DNA of 37,738 nucleotides from Pseudomonas migulae NBRC 103157 (GCF_002091715.1 NZ_BDAG01000054.1:1-37738); one strand, 5' to 3'; positions 24,510 through 32,182 are shown, counted from the first letter of the stretch. Program-made: numbers and translations. The notes: generated by a model from the letters alone, not told the origin.

Positions 24510-26075
24510 TCAGGCCGGCGCAGAAGTCCGGATGAGGTGATCGAAGGCGCTCAGGGAAGCCTTGGCGCCCTCGCCCACCGCAATCACGATCTGCTTGTAC
24601 GGCACGGTCGTCACGTCACCGGCAGCGAACACACCTGGCAACGATGTCTCGCCACGCGCATCGACGATGATCTCGCCACGGGGCGACAATTCGACGGTGC
24701 CTTTGAGCCAGTCGGTGTTCGGCAGCAAACCGATCTGCACGAAGATGCCTTCGAGATTGACCGTGTTGAACTCGCCGGAATCGCGATCCTTGTAGACCAG
24801 ACCGGTCACTTTCTGGCCGTCGCCTTTCACTTCACTGGTCAGTGCGCTGGTAATCACATTGACGTTCGGGAGGCTGAACAACTTGCGTTGCAGCACGGCA
24901 TCGGCGCGCAGCTTGCTGTCAAACTCGAGCAGCGTGACGTGGTTGACAATACCGGCCAGATCGATCGCGGCTTCAACGCCGGAGTTACCGCCGCCGATCA
25001 CCGCTACGCGCTTGCCTTTGAACAGCGGGCCATCGCAGTGCGGGCAGAAACACACGCCTTTGGCTTTATATTCCTGCTCGCCCGGTACGCCCATTTCACG
25101 CCAGCGCGCGCCAGTGGCAAGGATCAGCGCCTTGGTTTTCAGGGTGGCGCCGCTGTCGAAGCGAACTTCGTGCAACTCGCCAGGGTTCTTCGCCGGAATC
25201 AGCGCGGTGGCCCGTTGCAGGTTCATGATGTCGACGTCGTATTGCTTGACGTGCTCTTCGAGCGCGCTGGCCAGTTTCGGCCCTTCGGTTTCCTGTACGG
25301 AGATGAAGTTCTCGATGGCCATGGTATCGAGCACCTGCCCGCCAAAACGTTCAGCCGCCACACCAGTGCGAATGCCTTTACGGGCGGCGTAGATCGCTGC
25401 CGCAGCACCGGCGGGACCACCACCGACAACCAGCACGTCAAAGGCTTCCTTGGCGCTGATTTTCTCGGCTTGGCGTTCGGCGCCGCTGGTGTCGATCTTG
25501 GCGAGGATTTCTTCCAGGCCCATACGGCCCTGGCCGAAAATCGCGCCGTTCAGGTAAATGCTTGGCACGGCCATGATCTTGCGATCATCGACTTCGGCCT
25601 GGAACAACGCACCATCGATAGCGACGTGGCGAATGTTCGGGTTCAGTACTGCCATCAGGTTCAGCGCCTGGACCACGTCCGGGCAGTTCTGGCAGGACAG
25701 CGAGAAGTAAGTCTCGAAGCTGAACTCGCCTTTGAGCGAGCGGATCTGTTCGATCACTTCCGCGCTGGCTTTCGAAGGGTGACCGCCGACTTGCAGCAAG
25801 GCCAGCACCAGCGAGGTGAATTCGTGGCCCATCGGAATACCGGCAAAACGCAGGCTGATATCGGCACCGGGGCGGTTGATCGAGAACGATGGCTTGCGTG
25901 CGTCGTCACCGTTATCGAGCAAGGTAATTTGGCTGGAAAGACTGGCAACGTCTTTCAACAGTTCGAGCATTTCCTGGGATTTCGCACCGTCGTCGAGGGA
26001 TGCAACGATCTCGATCGGCTGGGTGACCCGTTCCAGGTACGATTTCAACTGGGCTTTAAGATTGGCGTCCAACAT
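24510..26075 (-). CDS. ahpF: Alkyl hydroperoxide reductase subunit F
   Basis: The 521-residue flavoprotein uses NADH to re-reduce AhpC. The N-terminal double thioredoxin-fold domain carries the redox pair Cys128/Cys131 (SCQNCPDV). The C-terminal thioredoxin-reductase-like part has FAD motif VVGGGPAGAAAAIYAARKG (about 216-234), redox pair Cys344/Cys347 (FCPHCDGPLFKG), NAD motif VIGGGNSGVEAA and the FAD C-terminal motif GVFAAGDVTTVPYKQ. It lies downstream of ahpC in the same direction, with a hairpin terminator in between. Length and motifs are typical. Confidence 0.97.
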   Translation of the reverse strand: MLDANLKAQLKSYLERVTQPIEIVASLDDGAKSQEMLELLKDVASLSSQITLLDNGDDARKPSFSINRPGADISLRFAGIPMGHEFTSLVLALLQVGGHPSKASAEVIEQIRSLKGEFSFETYFSLSCQNCPDVVQALNLMAVLNPNIRHVAIDGALFQAEVDDRKIMAVPSIYLNGAIFGQGRMGLEEILAKIDTSGAERQAEKISAKEAFDVLVVGGGPAGAAAAIYAARKGIRTGVAAERFGGQVLDTMAIENFISVQETEGPKLASALEEHVKQYDVDIMNLQRATALIPAKNPGELHEVRFDSGATLKTKALILATGARWREMGVPGEQEYKAKGVCFCPHCDGPLFKGKRVAVIGGGNSGVEAAIDLAGIVNHVTLLEFDSKLRADAVLQRKLFSLPNVNVITSALTSEVKGDGQKVTGLVYKDRDSGEFNTVNLEGIFVQIGLLPNTDWLKGTVELSPRGEIIVDARGETSLPGVFAAGDVTTVPYKQIVIAVGEGAKASLSAFDHLIRTSAPA

Positions 26076-26101
26076 ACGGGCGATTTCCTTTTTTGCGAGA
26101 C

Positions 26102-26146
26102 ATAAAAAAACGCCCGAGCGAATCTCGCCCAGGCGTTTTTATTGGG
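26102..26146 (-). terminator. Terminator/attenuator between ahpC and ahpF
   Basis: Read on the minus strand, a bulged stem (CGCC...GCGAG / CGCTC...GGCG) is followed by seven T residues. It starts about 55 bases after the ahpC stop and ends some 25 bases before the ahpF ATG. It probably lets only part of the ahpC transcription reach ahpF, fitting the usual excess of AhpC. Confidence 0.8.
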
Positions 26147-26199
26147 CGGTTGCAGCTTACTTAGGTGCGGAAACCCGCCCTGATGATGCTTTCACAGAC

Positions 26200-26763
26200 T
26201 TAGATCTTGCCGACCAGGTCCAGGGACGGAGCCAGAGTGGCCTCGCCTTCTTTCCACTTGGCTGGGCAAACCTGGCCTGGGTGAGCAGCGACGTACTGGG
26301 CAGCCTTGATTTTGCGCAGCAGTTCGGAAGCGTCACGGCCAACGCCGCCATCGTTCAGTTCAACGATTTTGATCTGGCCTTCAGGGTTGATCACGAAAGT
26401 GCCGCGGTCAGCCAGACCGGCTTCTTCGATCAGCACGTCGAAGTTGCGGGAGATGGCGTGGGTCGGGTCGCCGATCATGGTGTACTGGATTTTGCCGATG
26501 GCTGGCGAAGTGTTGTGCCAGGCCGCGTGGGCAAAATGGGTGTCAGTGGAAACGCTGTAGATTTCGACGCCCAGTTTCTGGAAAGCGTCGTAGTTGTCAG
26601 CCAGGTCTTCCAGTTCGGTCGGGCAAACGAAGGTGAAGTCGGCTGGGTAGAAGAACACGACAGACCATTTGCCTTTCAGGTCAGCGTCCGACACTTGTAC
26701 GAAGTCGCCGTTTTTGTAGGCGGTAGCTTTGAACGGTTTAACTTGGCTGTTGATGATAGGCAT
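26200..26763 (-). CDS. ahpC: Alkyl hydroperoxide reductase subunit C (2-Cys peroxiredoxin)
   Basis: The 187-residue peroxiredoxin reduces H2O2 and organic peroxides. Peroxidatic Cys47 lies in FYPADFTFVCPTE and resolving Cys166 in HPGQVCPAKW. The GGVGRD segment and a C-terminal tail of E. coli AhpC type are present. I chose ATG 26763 (MPIINSQVKPF), which matches the family start; an upstream in-frame ATG at 26814 adds 17 unlikely residues. It is first of the ahpC-ahpF pair. Confidence 0.97.
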   Translation of the reverse strand: MPIINSQVKPFKATAYKNGDFVQVSDADLKGKWSVVFFYPADFTFVCPTELEDLADNYDAFQKLGVEIYSVSTDTHFAHAAWHNTSPAIGKIQYTMIGDPTHAISRNFDVLIEEAGLADRGTFVINPEGQIKIVELNDGGVGRDASELLRKIKAAQYVAAHPGQVCPAKWKEGEATLAPSLDLVGKI

Positions 26764-26865
26764 CGTTGACTCTCCGTCAGGGGTTAAGAAGTTGATGGAG
26801 TGAACTCTACCCACTCGATGGACGGATGGCTCATTGGCAAACTTGATGCTGCTGATGGGTTTTCG

Positions 26866-26888
26866 CTATTAGCCAGCTGTATTAATAG
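26866..26888. promoter_or_regulatory. CTATTA-N11-TAATAG inverted repeat upstream of ahpC
   Basis: Perfect 6-base arms CTATTA and TAATAG, separated by 11 bases, lie about 105 bases upstream of the ahpC start. The ATAG/CTAT tetranucleotides recall OxyR half-sites, but their order and spacing do not fit the ATAG-N7-CTAT consensus, so OxyR binding is only a possibility. Confidence 0.35.
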
Positions 26889-26901
26889 AAGAAAACGATA
26901 T

Positions 26902-27840
26902 CTACGGCCTCAACGGCTTTTCAGAAATCCGGGCCATCCCGAGGAACGGATTGGCTTCCACGTAACGCATCGCCGACTTCATGTCCTTCCAGCCCACGTA
27001 ACTCATCAACGACTTCAAGTCCCAACCACTTTGGTGCGCCCAAGTGGCGAAGCCGCGTCGCAGGGAGTGGCTGGTGTACTGCTCGGCCGGGATACCTGCG
27101 CGTTCCAGCGCCTGGCGCAATAACGGAATGACGCTGTTGGCGTGCAGCCCCTCCTCGCTCAGGTGCCCCCAACGGTCGATGCCACGGAACACTGGCCCGC
27201 GCACCAGCGCCGCCTCGGTTATCCAAGCGATATACGCCTGCACCGGGCACAGACGCTGCAGTGCCGGCGTCTGGTAGGTCTTGCCGAGGTTTTCGCGGTC
27301 GCTCTTGCTCCGCGGCAAATACAGGGTAATGCCGGAACCCGCGCTGGCCTGCACGTGTTCGATCTGGACGCGGCACAACTCGTCGCTGCGGAAACCACGC
27401 CAGAAGCCCAACAGAATCAGAGCCCTATCGCGCCGGGCTCTTAACAGGGCCGGTTGATCATGTTGCGATTTCGCGGTGTGTGCTTCCTGCTCCAGCCAGG
27501 CAACCACTTGCTCCAGATGCTGAAGCTGCAAGGGCTCGGCCTGTTTCTCCTGAGCCGGGTGCAGCGCGCGAATGCCTTTGAACACCTTGCGCACAACGGG
27601 TGCCTTGGTGGGATCGGCAAAACCCTGGCTGTTGTGCCACTGCGCGAGCGCCGACAGGCGCAGCTTCAACGTGTTGATCGACAACTCCCCGGCGTACGCC
27701 ACCAGATAGCGCGCGACGCTGTCGGCAGTGGCCGGCAGGAAACCGCCCCAACTCACTTCGAAATGCTCGATGGCCGCTCGATAACTACGGCGGGTGTTGT
27801 CACGCGTGGCGGCTTGCAGGTATCGATCCAGATCACTCAT
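26902..27840 (-). CDS. Tyrosine recombinase, TnpS-like
   Basis: The 312-residue site-specific recombinase has an N-terminal core-binding domain (about 1-95) and a C-terminal catalytic domain with all key residues: Arg151 (GFWRGFRSDEL), Lys179 (LPRSKSDRE), His258 and Arg261 (TSHSLRRGFATWAHQSG), Trp284 (YVGWKD) and nucleophile Tyr293 (MRYVE). It is divergent from a KfrA-like coiled-coil gene, the arrangement of the tnpS/tnpT cointegrate-resolution genes of Tn4651-type transposons. I start it at ATG 27840. The frame extends further upstream, but only through a REPIN, which lies about 12 bases before this ATG and leaves no ribosome-binding site. Confidence 0.85.
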   Translation of the reverse strand: MSDLDRYLQAATRDNTRRSYRAAIEHFEVSWGGFLPATADSVARYLVAYAGELSINTLKLRLSALAQWHNSQGFADPTKAPVVRKVFKGIRALHPAQEKQAEPLQLQHLEQVVAWLEQEAHTAKSQHDQPALLRARRDRALILLGFWRGFRSDELCRVQIEHVQASAGSGITLYLPRSKSDRENLGKTYQTPALQRLCPVQAYIAWITEAALVRGPVFRGIDRWGHLSEEGLHANSVIPLLRQALERAGIPAEQYTSHSLRRGFATWAHQSGWDLKSLMSYVGWKDMKSAMRYVEANPFLGMARISEKPLRP

Positions 27841-27851
27841 GGCGTTGACTA

Positions 27852-27953
27852 CTGTAGGAGCGAGCTTGCTCGCGATGGACGTAAACGATGACGCTAACGG
27901 CTTGAGTGCTCGCGGTGCCTGGAGGTTTTTCGCCAGCAAACCGGCTCCTGCAG
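27852..27953. repeat. REPIN in the divergent region upstream of the recombinase gene
   Basis: The left arm TGTAGGAGCGAGCTTGCTCG(CGA) faces a diverged right arm TTTTTCGCCAGCAAACCGGC, continuing TCCTGCAGG. The inner sequence GGACGTAAACGATGACGC is shared, with few changes, with the REPIN at 29079-29179. Confidence 0.85.
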
Positions 27954-28063
27954 GACGTTTGTGTACGGAACTGGAGCTGCGAACAATTCAATATCGTTGT
28001 CACACGGGGTAATACCAGTATATCCCGCATCAGTAATATGCACTTATTCCATTTTATGAACGC

Positions 28064-28097
28064 GTGGTACACTGTGTAATTTAGTGGTATGTACCAC
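28064..28097. promoter_or_regulatory. Nested inverted repeats before the KfrA-like gene
   Basis: GTGGTACA (28064-28071) and TGTACCAC (28090-28097) form an inverted pair, and GTGGTA-TG-TACCAC (28084-28097) is itself a perfect palindrome. They lie 24-57 bases before the KfrA-like start codon, so they are candidate autoregulatory operators. By analogy with Tn4651 they could instead be part of a recombination core site. Confidence 0.55.
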
Positions 28098-28120
28098 AGT
28101 ACGAAATCGTAGGAGAACAC

Positions 28121-29125
28121 ATGGCTCGTGGCGGCATCAACAAAGCAGTGGTTCAAACGGCGCGCCTGGCTATCCTCGCCCGCGGCGAACACCCGAGCAT
28201 CGACGCTGTACGTATAGAGATGGGAAACACTGGCTCCAAAACCACCATTCACCGGTATTTGAAGGAGCTGGACGATGGTGTAGAACCGGCCGCGCCCTCC
28301 CCTGAACCCATTGATGACGAGCTGACAGGGTTGGTCTCGCGCCTTGCGCAACGGCTCAAAGAGCAAGCACAGGAGCCCATCGATCAGGCTCGCGCTCAGT
28401 TCGAACAGCAACGAAAAGACCTGGAAAGTCAGCTGGCAGACGCTCAGGAAGCCAACAGCGAATTGCAGCAGCAGTACGAGATTCAAACCCTGGCGCTGAC
28501 CCAGGAATCCGACACCCTGCAAAACACGCTCTCCATGCTGCAGACCGAGCAAACCCGCAACGCCGGGCTGAACCAAGCGTTGGCCGACTTCGAGTTGCGC
28601 TTGCAGGACAAGGACGAGCAGATCCGCTCTCTTGAGGAAAAGCACCTGCACGCCCGCGATGCACTGGAACACTATCGCGATGCCGTCAAAGAGCAGCGCG
28701 AACAGGAGCAACGACGCCACGAAGGTCAGGTGCAGCAGATTCAGATGGAGTTGCGTCAGGCCCAGCAAAGCGCCCTTGTACGCCAGGACGAAATCACCCA
28801 GCTTCACCGTGACAACGAACGCTTGCTGACTGAAAACCGTGGCACGCTGCGGGAACTGAGCCTGCTGCAAGAACAGCTCAAGCAGACCCATACCCGCCAG
28901 GATCAACTGCTGGAACAGGTCAACCGCATCGACAGCGAACGCACCCTCCTCCAGGAACGCTTGCGGGCAGCCCTGTTGGAAAGTCAATCGCTGAAGCAGA
29001 GCGTCGAGGAGCAGTCGCAGCTGAATAAGGCGCTAGAGGTCAATCTTGCCAAGACCCAGGCAGAACTTGAAGCAAGCAGTGCAGGAGCGAACTTGCACGC
29101 CATGGACGCGAACGATAACGCGTAA
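28121..29125 (+). CDS. KfrA-like DNA-binding coiled-coil protein (TnpT-like)
   Basis: The 334-residue protein has an N-terminal KfrA_N-type DNA-binding domain (about 1-65, ARGGINKAVVQTARLAILARG and TGSKTTIHRYLKELDDG) and then a very long Gln/Glu/Leu-rich alpha-helical coiled coil (about 85-315). KfrA proteins are plasmid-borne autoregulators. In Tn4651 the similar TnpT assists TnpS in resolving cointegrates and is divergent from it, as here. The final 15 or so residues (GANLHAMDANDNA) and the stop are encoded by a REP sequence. AGGAG lies 8 bases before the ATG. Confidence 0.85.
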   Translation: MARGGINKAVVQTARLAILARGEHPSIDAVRIEMGNTGSKTTIHRYLKELDDGVEPAAPSPEPIDDELTGLVSRLAQRLKEQAQEPIDQARAQFEQQRKDLESQLADAQEANSELQQQYEIQTLALTQESDTLQNTLSMLQTEQTRNAGLNQALADFELRLQDKDEQIRSLEEKHLHARDALEHYRDAVKEQREQEQRRHEGQVQQIQMELRQAQQSALVRQDEITQLHRDNERLLTENRGTLRELSLLQEQLKQTHTRQDQLLEQVNRIDSERTLLQERLRAALLESQSLKQSVEEQSQLNKALEVNLAKTQAELEASSAGANLHAMDANDNA

Positions 29126-29179
29126 AATCAAATGGCCAGCGGTGCGCTTGAGTTTTTCGCGAGCAAGCTCGCTCCTACA
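29079..29179. repeat. REPIN overlapping the 3' end of the KfrA-like gene
   Basis: The left arm (TGCAGGAGCGAACTTGCACG, then CCATGGACG) is within the coding sequence. The right arm (TTCGCGAGCAAGCTCGCTCC, then TACA) is outside it. The inner sequence resembles that of the REPIN at 27852-27953, so the recombinase/KfrA intergenic region and the KfrA-like gene lie between two related elements. Confidence 0.85.
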
Positions 29180-29241
29180 AAAACAAGCGTCTGGCGTCTG
29201 GCGGCTGCCGTTGCGACAGCGCCAGACGCAGCCGGGGCCGA

Positions 29242-30600
29242 TTAACCGGCGACCGGTGTACGCATGGTGACGAACTCTTCGGCGGCCGTCGGGTGCACGC
29301 CGATGGTTTCGTCGAAGTCGCGTTTGGTGGCGCCCGCCTTCAAGGCGATTGCCAGCCCCTGCACGATTTCGCCGGCATCCGGCCCGACCATGTGACAGCC
29401 AAGCACCTTGTCGGTCTTGCCATCCACCACGAGCTTCATCAGCGTGCGCTCCTGGCATTCAGTCAGGGTCAGCTTCATCGGGCGGAAACGGCTTTCGTAG
29501 ATCACCACGTCGTGGCCGGCTTCGCGCGCCTCTTCTTCGGTCAGGCCAACGGTGCCGATGTTCGGCAAGCTGAACACCGCGGTCGGGATCATCTTGTAAT
29601 CCACCGGACGATACTGCTCAGGCTTGAACAAGCGTCGCGCTACGGCCATGCCTTCGGCCAGTGCAACCGGGGTGAGCTGGACCCGACCGATCACATCGCC
29701 AAGGGCCAGGATCGACGGCTCGGCGGTCTGGTATTGCTCGTCGACTTCGATGAAACCTTTCTTGTCGAGTTTGACGCCAGTGTTTTCCAGCCCGAGGTTG
29801 TCCAGCATCGGTCGGCGGCCGGTGGCGTAAAACACGCAATCGGCTTCCAACTGGCGACCGTCCTTGAGTGTCACTTTCAGACTGCCATCGGTCAGTTTTT
29901 CAATGCGCTCGATGTCGGCATTGAACTGCAGGTCCATCCCACGTTTGGTCAGTTCTTCCTGCAAGTGCTTGCGCACCGCGCCATCGAAGCCGCGAAGGAA
30001 CAGTTCACCGCGATACAGCAACGTGGTTTCGGCGCCCAGCCCGTGGAAGATCCCGGCGAACTCGACGGCGATGTAGCCACCACCCACCACCAGTACGCGT
30101 TTTGGCAACTCTTTGAGGAAGAACGCCTGGTTGGAACTGATCGCATGCTCGTGCCCCGGAATCTCCGGGATCTGCGGCCAGCCGCCGGTAGCAATCAGAA
30201 TGTTCTTGGCGGTGAAGCGTTCGCCATTGATCTCGACGGTATTGGGGTCGACGATTTTGGCGTGGCCTTCATGCAGGGTCACACCGCTGTTCACCAGCAG
30301 GTTGCGATAGATGCCGTTCAGGCGATTGATCTCGCGATCCTTGTTGGCGATCAGCGTTGCCCAATCGAACTTTGCCTCGCCCGGGGTCCAGCCAAAACCC
30401 GAAGACTGCTCGAAGTCTTCGGCGAAGTGCGCACCGTAGACCAGCAATTTTTTCGGCACGCAGCCGACGTTCACACAGGTACCCCCCAGGTAGCGGCTCT
30501 CGGCCACGGCCACTTTCGCGCCAAACCCGGCCGCAAAACGCGCAGCCCGCACACCGCCGGAACCGGCACCAATCACATAAAGGTCAAAATCGTAGGCCAT
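29242..30600 (-). CDS. gor: Glutathione-disulfide reductase
   Basis: The 452-residue flavoprotein uses NADPH to reduce GSSG. It has the FAD motif YVIGAGSGGVRAAR, the redox pair Cys42/Cys47 in GGTCVNVGCVPKK, the NADPH motif VLVVGGGYIAVEFAGIFHGLG followed by arginine-containing LLYRGELFLRGFD, and the C-terminal catalytic HPTAAEEF. I chose ATG 30600 because GAGGAG lies 7 bases upstream; a TTG two codons earlier is less likely. It lies downstream of galU in the same direction, separated by a terminator. Confidence 0.96.
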   Translation of the reverse strand: MAYDFDLYVIGAGSGGVRAARFAAGFGAKVAVAESRYLGGTCVNVGCVPKKLLVYGAHFAEDFEQSSGFGWTPGEAKFDWATLIANKDREINRLNGIYRNLLVNSGVTLHEGHAKIVDPNTVEINGERFTAKNILIATGGWPQIPEIPGHEHAISSNQAFFLKELPKRVLVVGGGYIAVEFAGIFHGLGAETTLLYRGELFLRGFDGAVRKHLQEELTKRGMDLQFNADIERIEKLTDGSLKVTLKDGRQLEADCVFYATGRRPMLDNLGLENTGVKLDKKGFIEVDEQYQTAEPSILALGDVIGRVQLTPVALAEGMAVARRLFKPEQYRPVDYKMIPTAVFSLPNIGTVGLTEEEAREAGHDVVIYESRFRPMKLTLTECQERTLMKLVVDGKTDKVLGCHMVGPDAGEIVQGLAIALKAGATKRDFDETIGVHPTAAEEFVTMRTPVAG

Positions 30601-30681
30601 TTTCAATCTCCTCGGCAGGCAAACAGCATACCCGCAGACGTCCGTTGGGCAAGCGCTGCAAACGATATGGGGCCGGAAAAT

Positions 30682-30709
30682 GAAAAAGCCACCCGAAGGT
30701 GGCTTTTCA
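30682..30709 (-). terminator. Intrinsic terminator after galU
   Basis: On the minus strand AAGCCACC-TTCG-GGTGGC is followed by TTTTTC: a six-pair GC-rich stem with a stable UUCG tetraloop and T-run, about 20 bases after the galU stop. The plus strand also has T residues after the stem. Confidence 0.9.
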
Positions 30710-30730
30710 ATACAAGCAGGTCAGACGCTA

Positions 30731-31570
30731 TCAGTAAGCCTTGCCAGTCTTGTAGAAGTTCTCGAAGCAGAAGTTGGTTGCTTCGATGTAGCCTTCAGCA
30801 CCACCGCAGTCGAAACGCTGGCCCTTGAATTTGTAGGCAATCACGCAACCGTTCTTCGCCTGCTTCATCAGGGCGTCGGTGATCTGGATCTCACCACCTT
30901 TGCCTGGCTCGGTTTGCTTGATCAGCTCGAAAATGTCCGGAGTCAGGATGTAACGACCGATGATCGCCAGGTTCGACGGAGCGTCTTCCGGTGCCGGTTT
31001 CTCGACCATGTTACGAACGCGGTACAGGTCATCGGCAATCAACTCGCCAGCGATCACGCCGTACTTGTTGGTTTCCTGCGGATCCACTTCCTGGATCGCG
31101 ACGATGGTGCAGCGATACTGCTCGTACAGCTTGACCATCTGGGTCAGTACACCGTCGCCTTCGAGGTTGACGCACAGGTCGTCCGCCAGCACCACGGCGA
31201 ACGGCTCGTCACCGATCAGCGGACGGCCAGTCAGGATTGCGTGGCCAAGGCCTTTCATTTCGGTTTGACGGGTGTAGGAGAACGAGCATTCGTCCAGCAG
31301 CTTGCGGATGCCGACCAGGTATTTCTCCTTGTCGGTGCCCTTGATCTGGTTTTCCAGCTCATAGCTGATGTCGAAGTGGTCTTCCAGGGCGCGTTTGCCG
31401 CGGCCGGTGACGATGGATATTTCGGTCAAACCGGCGTCCAGTGCTTCTTCGACGCCGTACTGGATCAGTGGCTTGTTTACCACCGGCAGCATTTCTTTGG
31501 GCATGGCTTTAGTCGCTGGCAGGAAGCGAGTACCGTAACCGGCTGCTGGGAACAAGCATTTCTTGATCAT
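30731..31570 (-). CDS. galU: UTP-glucose-1-phosphate uridylyltransferase
   Basis: The 279-residue enzyme makes UDP-glucose from glucose-1-phosphate and UTP for LPS core, exopolysaccharide and related glycans. The nucleotide-binding signature FPAAGYGTRFLPATKAMPKEMLPVVNKPLIQY is at the N-terminus. VLADDLCVN (metal Asp), VEKPAPEDAPSNLAIIGRY (catalytic Lys region) and CGGAEGYIEAT are also typical. Length and start fit the family. Confidence 0.96.
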   Translation of the reverse strand: MIKKCLFPAAGYGTRFLPATKAMPKEMLPVVNKPLIQYGVEEALDAGLTEISIVTGRGKRALEDHFDISYELENQIKGTDKEKYLVGIRKLLDECSFSYTRQTEMKGLGHAILTGRPLIGDEPFAVVLADDLCVNLEGDGVLTQMVKLYEQYRCTIVAIQEVDPQETNKYGVIAGELIADDLYRVRNMVEKPAPEDAPSNLAIIGRYILTPDIFELIKQTEPGKGGEIQITDALMKQAKNGCVIAYKFKGQRFDCGGAEGYIEATNFCFENFYKTGKAY

Positions 31571-31850
31571 ATAAGTCCTTGAAAGGGCTGTGTGTTCGAG
31601 TTTCGGCGCAGTCTAATCAGGCGGCGTGCACCTTACAATGCCCCGCACTGGCTAACCGATGCCATCATAGAGAAATATTCTCGCGGATAGTTCCGCAGTT
31701 CGCTCCAGCGCCTTTTATTGATAGCAGAAATTCCGCGCGACGCTGACGAATCTGTCGCCTACAGATTCGCACTACCATACGCCCATCAGCACCCGTCAAG
31801 TGCAATTGGCGCTATCATTGCGCAATTGAACCAGCCAACGAGGCAGATAG
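31571..31850. other. Divergent intergenic region galU / 62-residue gene
   Basis: These 280 bases hold the divergent promoters, which I cannot assign precisely. A perfect 9-base inverted repeat, CGAATCTGT and ACAGATTCG with a 5-base loop (31747-31769), lies about 80 bases before the small gene. It has no following T-run, so it is a candidate operator or leader hairpin rather than a terminator. Confidence 0.5.
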
Positions 31851-32039
31851 ATGTCGGTAGCAAAAAGTGTCAACGGGTTCCTGATCAATCAGGCGAAAGA
31901 CGGCCAGTGGTGGGTAGACAGCGTCGGCGGCGAGAATATCGCCGGACCATTCCCGACCGAAGCGTTGGCGATTGAAGTGGCATCCGTACTGGAGCTTGAA
32001 CACCCGGCCCCGAAACGTCGCGGCAAGGACAAGTCCTGA
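31851..32039 (+). CDS. Small conserved-looking protein, function unknown (62 aa)
   Basis: The 62-residue product has a tryptophan-rich middle (KDGQWWVDSVGGENIAGPFPTEALAIEVASVLE) and a basic C-terminal tail (PKRRGKDKS). It is probably a small cytoplasmic protein. GAGG lies 7 bases before the ATG and an intrinsic terminator follows, so it is a complete transcription unit. I do not recognise a characterised family. Confidence 0.75.
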   Translation: MSVAKSVNGFLINQAKDGQWWVDSVGGENIAGPFPTEALAIEVASVLELEHPAPKRRGKDKS

Positions 32040-32061
32040 TCGGAAGCGAATTTGCCTGACC

Positions 32062-32089
32062 AAGCCCTGCCTCGCGCAGGGCTTTTTTT
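32062..32089 (+). terminator. Intrinsic terminator after the 62-residue gene
   Basis: AGCCCTGC-CTCGC-GCAGGGCT has an 8-bp stem and is followed by seven T residues, beginning about 25 bases after the stop codon. Confidence 0.9.
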
Positions 32090-32182
32090 GCGATCGCCGG
32101 CAAAGAAGTGGCCTTTCGCTATAACCTTTTGATTCCGGCGCTGTCACAGGCTTAGCCCTATTATCCTGACGACGACCACACC

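Noticed and set aside
24471..26105. 544-codon open frame on the plus strand opposite ahpF
   Set aside because: It is antisense to a full-length ahpF with all motifs; long antisense frames are a by-product of GC-rich third codon positions.
26866..26888. OxyR site for ahpC
   Set aside because: ATAG and CTAT elements are present, but their order and spacing do not match ATAG-N7-CTAT-N7-ATAG-N7-CTAT, so I list only an inverted repeat.
27840..27939. N-terminal 33-residue extension of the recombinase
   Set aside because: It is translated REPIN sequence, and the family-like core-binding domain begins after ATG 27840.
26902..29179. Integrated phage, genomic island or intact transposon
   Set aside because: A recombinase is present, but there is no tRNA attachment site, no direct or terminal repeat pair other than REPINs, no transposase and no cargo genes.
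29293..30828. 511-codon open frame opposite gor
   Set aside because: Antisense to an intact gor; the product has no recognisable domain and the frame results from codon bias.
30680..31582. 300-codon open frame opposite galU
   Set aside because: Antisense to intact galU and overlapping its terminator; no ribosome site or domain.
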